Origin: Deltaproteobacteria bacterium
GTDB lineage: Bacteria > Desulfobacterota > GWC2-55-46
Assembly: GCA_016182705.1 (NCBI GenBank)
Contig: JACPGA010000127.1
Span: forward strand, 1,239-8,406
Length of the DNA stretch: 7,168 bases
Direction: 5' to 3'
A program made the translations under genes and the position numbers. Shown here in pieces: positions 5,426 through 7,168 of this stretch; positions within the stretch are counted from its first letter, which is position 1; each line of letters opens with the position of its first letter. The notes beneath the pieces were generated by a model that did not search any database, was not told where the DNA came from, and was given only the letters and a program-made list of their open reading frames with translations.

Positions 5426-5899
5426 TTGAGCCAGCCGTGCGGATATGCTGTTCGAATCCCCATGGAAGATACCTTGCAAAAATATTTCCTTGTAAAGCCC
5501 GGCGGCCAGAAAAAGCCCGCTGACAAATCCTACTGGATGACGGATAACGGCGAGAGCTGGATCGAGGTCGGCAGGTCCCGTTTCAAGGACAAGCATGAAA
5601 AAGACGAGGTGCTCGAGATCGTCAGGGAAGAGCACTTCACATTGCTCGACTGGAGAAAGACGCCGTATTACACGCCTGAGGCCTCGTCAGGCTGGCTTTC
5701 GAGAGAGGGCAGGTTTTACGGCTGCCCCACCTACTGCCATGACGTGCTCGCGTGGTGCGTGCTCGGGGTGAAGGTGCCGGAGCTGGAGCGGCTCGGATGG
5801 GTGCGCATCTATTCTGAAAACTGGTATGTCTGCCAGACAAGGCTTTCAGCCGAGCAGGGGAACTGGCTTTCCTTGAACGGCCATAAGGTCACTGATTGA
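5426..5899 (+). CDS. Hypothetical protein, 157 aa, Cys/Trp-rich
   Basis: No family is recognised. The start is TTG 5426, six bases after AAAAGGA; the in-frame ATG at 5462 has no ribosome binding site. It lies 20 bases after the dehydrogenase stop, so it is probably cotranscribed with it and the TPR gene. The protein is soluble and charged. The central part (about 86-112) has a Trp/Cys-rich stretch with C100, C104-H105 and C111 (GCPTYCHDVLAWC), which could bind a metal. The end, LGWVRIYSENWYVCQTRLSAEQGNWLSLNGH (123-153), has the layout 'short beta hairpin, then (T/S)-x2-Q-x2-WL-x3-GH' seen at the ends of various small uncharacterised or phage-related proteins. That resemblance is from memory and weak. 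No function is assigned. Confidence 0.75.
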   Translation: MSQPCGYAVRIPMEDTLQKYFLVKPGGQKKPADKSYWMTDNGESWIEVGRSRFKDKHEKDEVLEIVREEHFTLLDWRKTPYYTPEASSGWLSREGRFYGCPTYCHDVLAWCVLGVKVPELERLGWVRIYSENWYVCQTRLSAEQGNWLSLNGHKVTD

Positions 5900-5906
5900 A
5901 AACTGC

Positions 5907-5954
5907 CAGATTTTACAAATTTTTACTCCTCAAAACACCCTCCGGAAAAATCTG
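5907..5954 (+). other. AT-rich inverted repeat after the dehydrogenase operon
   Basis: CAGATTTT (5907-5914) and AAAATCTG (5947-5954) are exact inverted repeats 32 bases apart. They follow the stop codon at 5899 closely but have no GC-rich stem, so they are a poor terminator. The right arm touches the candidate -10 element of the next gene, so this could be a regulator site. Confidence 0.35.
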
Positions 5955-5961
5955 ATATATT
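5953..5961 (+). promoter_or_regulatory. Candidate extended -10 promoter for the ferritin-receiver gene
   Basis: TGATATATT matches an extended -10 (TGnTATAAT) with one mismatch. There is no good -35 at 17 bases upstream. It would give a leader of roughly 65 bases before the ATG at 6035. Confidence 0.35.
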
Positions 5962-6012
5962 CATATAGTCTGCTTTAAGTACTTATAGACAAACCGGTTT
6001 AGTCCCGGAATG

Positions 6013-6034
6013 CCTGAATTTCAGGAGTCAGGAG
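6013..6034 (+). promoter_or_regulatory. Ribosome binding site overlapped by a small palindrome
   Basis: CCTGAA-T-TTCAGG (6013-6025) is a perfect palindrome whose right arm contains the start of AGGAG (6023-6027), seven bases before the ATG. A second AGGAG (6030-6034) abuts the ATG and is too close to be used normally. Folding of the palindrome in RNA would hide part of the usable site. Confidence 0.4.
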
Positions 6035-6898
6035 ATGCCCAGACTGCCAGAGATGCTCGGAAAGCTTTCAGAGATGGAAGAGACTGCCGCGCGTATCTAT
6101 TGGAAAGGGGCCTCGGCGGTAAGGGACGACGCCGAACTTGAGAGTCTTTTGAAAGGGCTTGCTCTTGAAGAAGAAGAGCACATGCGTCTGCTCCAGGGCT
6201 TTGGCCCCCACATAAGGTCTACTGAAGGCCTGTCATCGCTCGAGCTGGACGAAGAGGCCCTGGGCCGGACAAAAGACTACTTCAATCTCGCTGAGAAGAG
6301 AATAGACGCTGGAAGGCTTACGAATGACAACCTCATAGACTGCATAGCCACTACCGAGTCGTCCGAATGGAACCGCGAGTTCCTCAAGGTGATAGACGCT
6401 CTCAAACAGGATTCCAGGCTTTTCATACCCGTAGCCGCGCGCATACAGCAGCACAAGAGGGCTGTTGAAAGATTCCTGGGTTCGAGAGCCGGTTTTGGAA
6501 GGTTCCTCGGGGCCATGAGGTCGCTCCCCGCGGTCTGGGATGAACGGCTCCTTGTGGCTGACGATGACAAGGCCGTGGCTGACGTAGTCACTGCCGTGCT
6601 TGAGGACGAGGGCCGGGTGGAGACGGCCAGTAACGGGATTGAAGCTTTAAATAAGATAGAGTCCGGCTACTATGCCGCGATAGTCAGCGATTTTTCAATG
6701 CCCCGGATGAACGGGATGGAGCTTTTGAAGAGGGCTGAAGAGAGATTCCCGGGCATTCGCGCGAGGTTTCTCTTTTTCACTTCCGACAGGGAAAAGTACG
6801 AGTACTTCAGGGATAAGGGAGTAAAGGCGCTCATGAAACCAGCGAGCGCCGCCGAGCTCTCCGGCGAGGTCGCCTCGATATTAAGCAGGCAATGTTAG
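6035..6898 (+). CDS. Ferritin-like (rubrerythrin-like) domain fused to a CheY-type receiver
   Basis: 287 aa, two domains. Residues 1-150 form a four-helix ferritin-like domain: helix A with E13/E16 (LSEMEETAARIYW), helix B with E46-x2-H49 (LALEEEEHMRLL, the typical ExxH), helix C with E108/E111 (DCIATTESSEWNREFL) and helix D ending in H140 (RIQQHKRAVERF). In a full rubrerythrin-type di-iron site helix D would read ExxH; here position 137 is Ile, so the site may be altered. Residues 170-287 are a receiver: acidic D176-D178, phospho-acceptor D219 (IVSDFSMPRMNGMELL), T249 and K268-P269 (LMKPAS). No DNA-binding or enzymatic output follows. A role linking oxygen, peroxide or iron state to two-component signalling is inferred. 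Its own leader suggests separate transcription. No histidine kinase is in the window. Confidence 0.85.
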   Translation: MPRLPEMLGKLSEMEETAARIYWKGASAVRDDAELESLLKGLALEEEEHMRLLQGFGPHIRSTEGLSSLELDEEALGRTKDYFNLAEKRIDAGRLTNDNLIDCIATTESSEWNREFLKVIDALKQDSRLFIPVAARIQQHKRAVERFLGSRAGFGRFLGAMRSLPAVWDERLLVADDDKAVADVVTAVLEDEGRVETASNGIEALNKIESGYYAAIVSDFSMPRMNGMELLKRAEERFPGIRARFLFFTSDREKYEYFRDKGVKALMKPASAAELSGEVASILSRQC

Positions 6899-6913
6899 AA
6901 GGGTGTCGTTGAA

Positions 6914-6938
6914 CTTCCCCCTTTTCTAAAGGGGGAGG
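6914..6938. repeat. CCCCCTTT/AAAGGGGG hairpin, likely dispersed repeat and terminator
   Basis: An 11-bp stem (one G-T pair), CTTCCCCCTTT (6914-6924) with AAAGGGGGAGG (6928-6938), encloses a 3-base loop and is followed by AGGGGGATTATT. This 'CCCCCTTT...AAAGGGGG...GGGGGATT' pattern is one I know as a frequent intergenic repeat in several bacterial groups. It lies 16 bases after the receiver gene's stop and may end its transcript, though the T run is poor. Confidence 0.6.
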
Positions 6939-6950
6939 AGGGGGATTATT

Positions 6951-6976
6951 AGTAGGGTGGGCTGCGCCCACAATTT
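6951..6976. repeat. GTAGGGTGGGC/GCCCAC repeat-like hairpin
   Basis: GTGGGC (6957-6962) and GCCCAC (6966-6971) form a tight 6-bp hairpin with a 3-base loop, preceded by AGTAGG and followed by AATTTT. The AGGGTGGGC-loop-GCCCAC layout resembles short intergenic repeats found in many genomes. Confidence 0.5.
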
Positions 6977-6979
6977 TGT

Positions 6980-6996
6980 GCAAAAAGGCCTTTTGC
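6980..6996. repeat. Near-palindrome AAAAGGCCTTTT
   Basis: GCAAAA-AGGCC-TTTTGC (6980-6996) is a near-perfect palindrome with one extra A on the left arm. It follows the preceding hairpin closely and is part of the same repetitive intergenic block. Confidence 0.35.
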
Positions 6997-7015
6997 GACG
7001 TGACCGCGTTTTTTT

Positions 7016-7153
7016 GTTTACCCGGCTCGCTCGCTATCTGCCTCCTGCCTCCGAGCAGGCCCGCTTACCTTCCTCAACCCCCTCCGGGGGCATCCCTACC
7101 GCCCCGCCTGCTCGCCCCTCCCCCAACCTTATGCTTCGCTACGCCGGGTAAAC
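7016..7153. repeat. Nested inverted-repeat element, about 138 bp, C/T-rich, non-coding
   Basis: Three concentric inverted repeats are exact: GTTTACCCGGC (7016-7026) with GCCGGGTAAAC (7143-7153), CGAGCAGGC (7052-7060) with GCCTGCTCG (7106-7114), and CCCCC (7078-7082) with GGGGG (7086-7090). Spacers on the two sides are similar (25/28 and 17/15 bases) and strongly pyrimidine-rich, so they would remain as internal loops. Open frames across it are rich in Pro, Ser and Ala and look like non-coding read-through. It may be a small non-autonomous mobile element, a dispersed palindromic repeat, or a structured RNA. Confidence 0.6.
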
Positions 7154-7165
7154 CGTGCTTGGTTT
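7150..7165. repeat. Small inverted repeat at the window end
   Basis: AAACC (7150-7154) and GGTTT (7161-7165) flank a 6-base spacer and overlap the right end of the nested element. The pairing competes with the outer arm of that element. It may belong to a longer repeat cut by the window edge. Confidence 0.3.
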
Positions 7166-7168
7166 AAA

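Noticed and set aside
5864..5880. TGGCTTTCCTTGAA as a sigma-54 promoter
   Set aside because: The GC of the -12 element is missing at the required spacing and the site lies inside the coding region.
7016..7153. Integron attC site or CRISPR repeat
   Set aside because: The arms do not show the RYYYAAC/GTTRRRY core pair of attC sites, and there is no periodic direct repeat with spacers.
6957..7167. Two short plus-strand open frames over the terminal repeat region
   Set aside because: Pro/Ser/Ala-rich translations follow from the C/T-rich inverted-repeat element; there is no ribosome binding site and the frames run through hairpins.

Overview
The window reads as a chromosomal segment of a Gram-negative, probably anaerobic bacterium of moderate GC. 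Heavy use of AGG (Arg) and ATA (Ile) codons, the domain types present and the terminator style would suit a deltaproteobacterial (Desulfobacterota) or Nitrospirota-like lineage. That placement is an inference and no single feature proves it. No rRNA, tRNA, CRISPR array, transposase or phage structural gene was recognised.

Left part (1-2330), plus strand. The 3' end of a stomatin/prohibitin-like (SPFH) gene is followed by a terminator, then a complete cation diffusion facilitator of the ZnT9-like type with its own strong terminator. About 570 bases without a confident gene follow. This stretch holds weak ORFs and two adjacent stem-loops. A small acidic/charged protein of unknown function (119 aa) comes next and ends at a strong bidirectional terminator. 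All three terminators carry the same short TGCATTT sequence 2-3 bases after the stem.

Middle (2353-3524), minus strand. Two neighbouring genes encode clearly paralogous small membrane proteins. Each has two membrane segments and a C-terminal SHOCT-like segment. The second gene in transcription order has its own good ribosome binding site and a plausible promoter.

Right part (3748-6898), plus strand. A divergent intergenic region rich in inverted repeats leads into a likely operon of a TPR-repeat protein, a zinc-dependent medium-chain dehydrogenase of the glucose 1-dehydrogenase type (overlapping the TPR gene), and an orphan 157-aa protein. A separate gene then encodes an unusual two-domain protein: an N-terminal ferritin-like (rubrerythrin-like) four-helix domain joined to a C-terminal CheY-type receiver. 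This is the most interesting protein in the window because it suggests di-iron or redox chemistry in the same chain as a phosphorylatable receiver, with no DNA-binding output.

The last 250 bases look non-coding and repetitive. They hold a CCCCCTTT/AAAGGGGG hairpin, a GTGGGC/GCCCAC hairpin, and a roughly 140-bp C/T-rich segment built from three nested, nearly concentric inverted repeats bounded by GTTTACCCGGC and GCCGGGTAAAC. This looks like a dispersed structured repeat rather than a gene.
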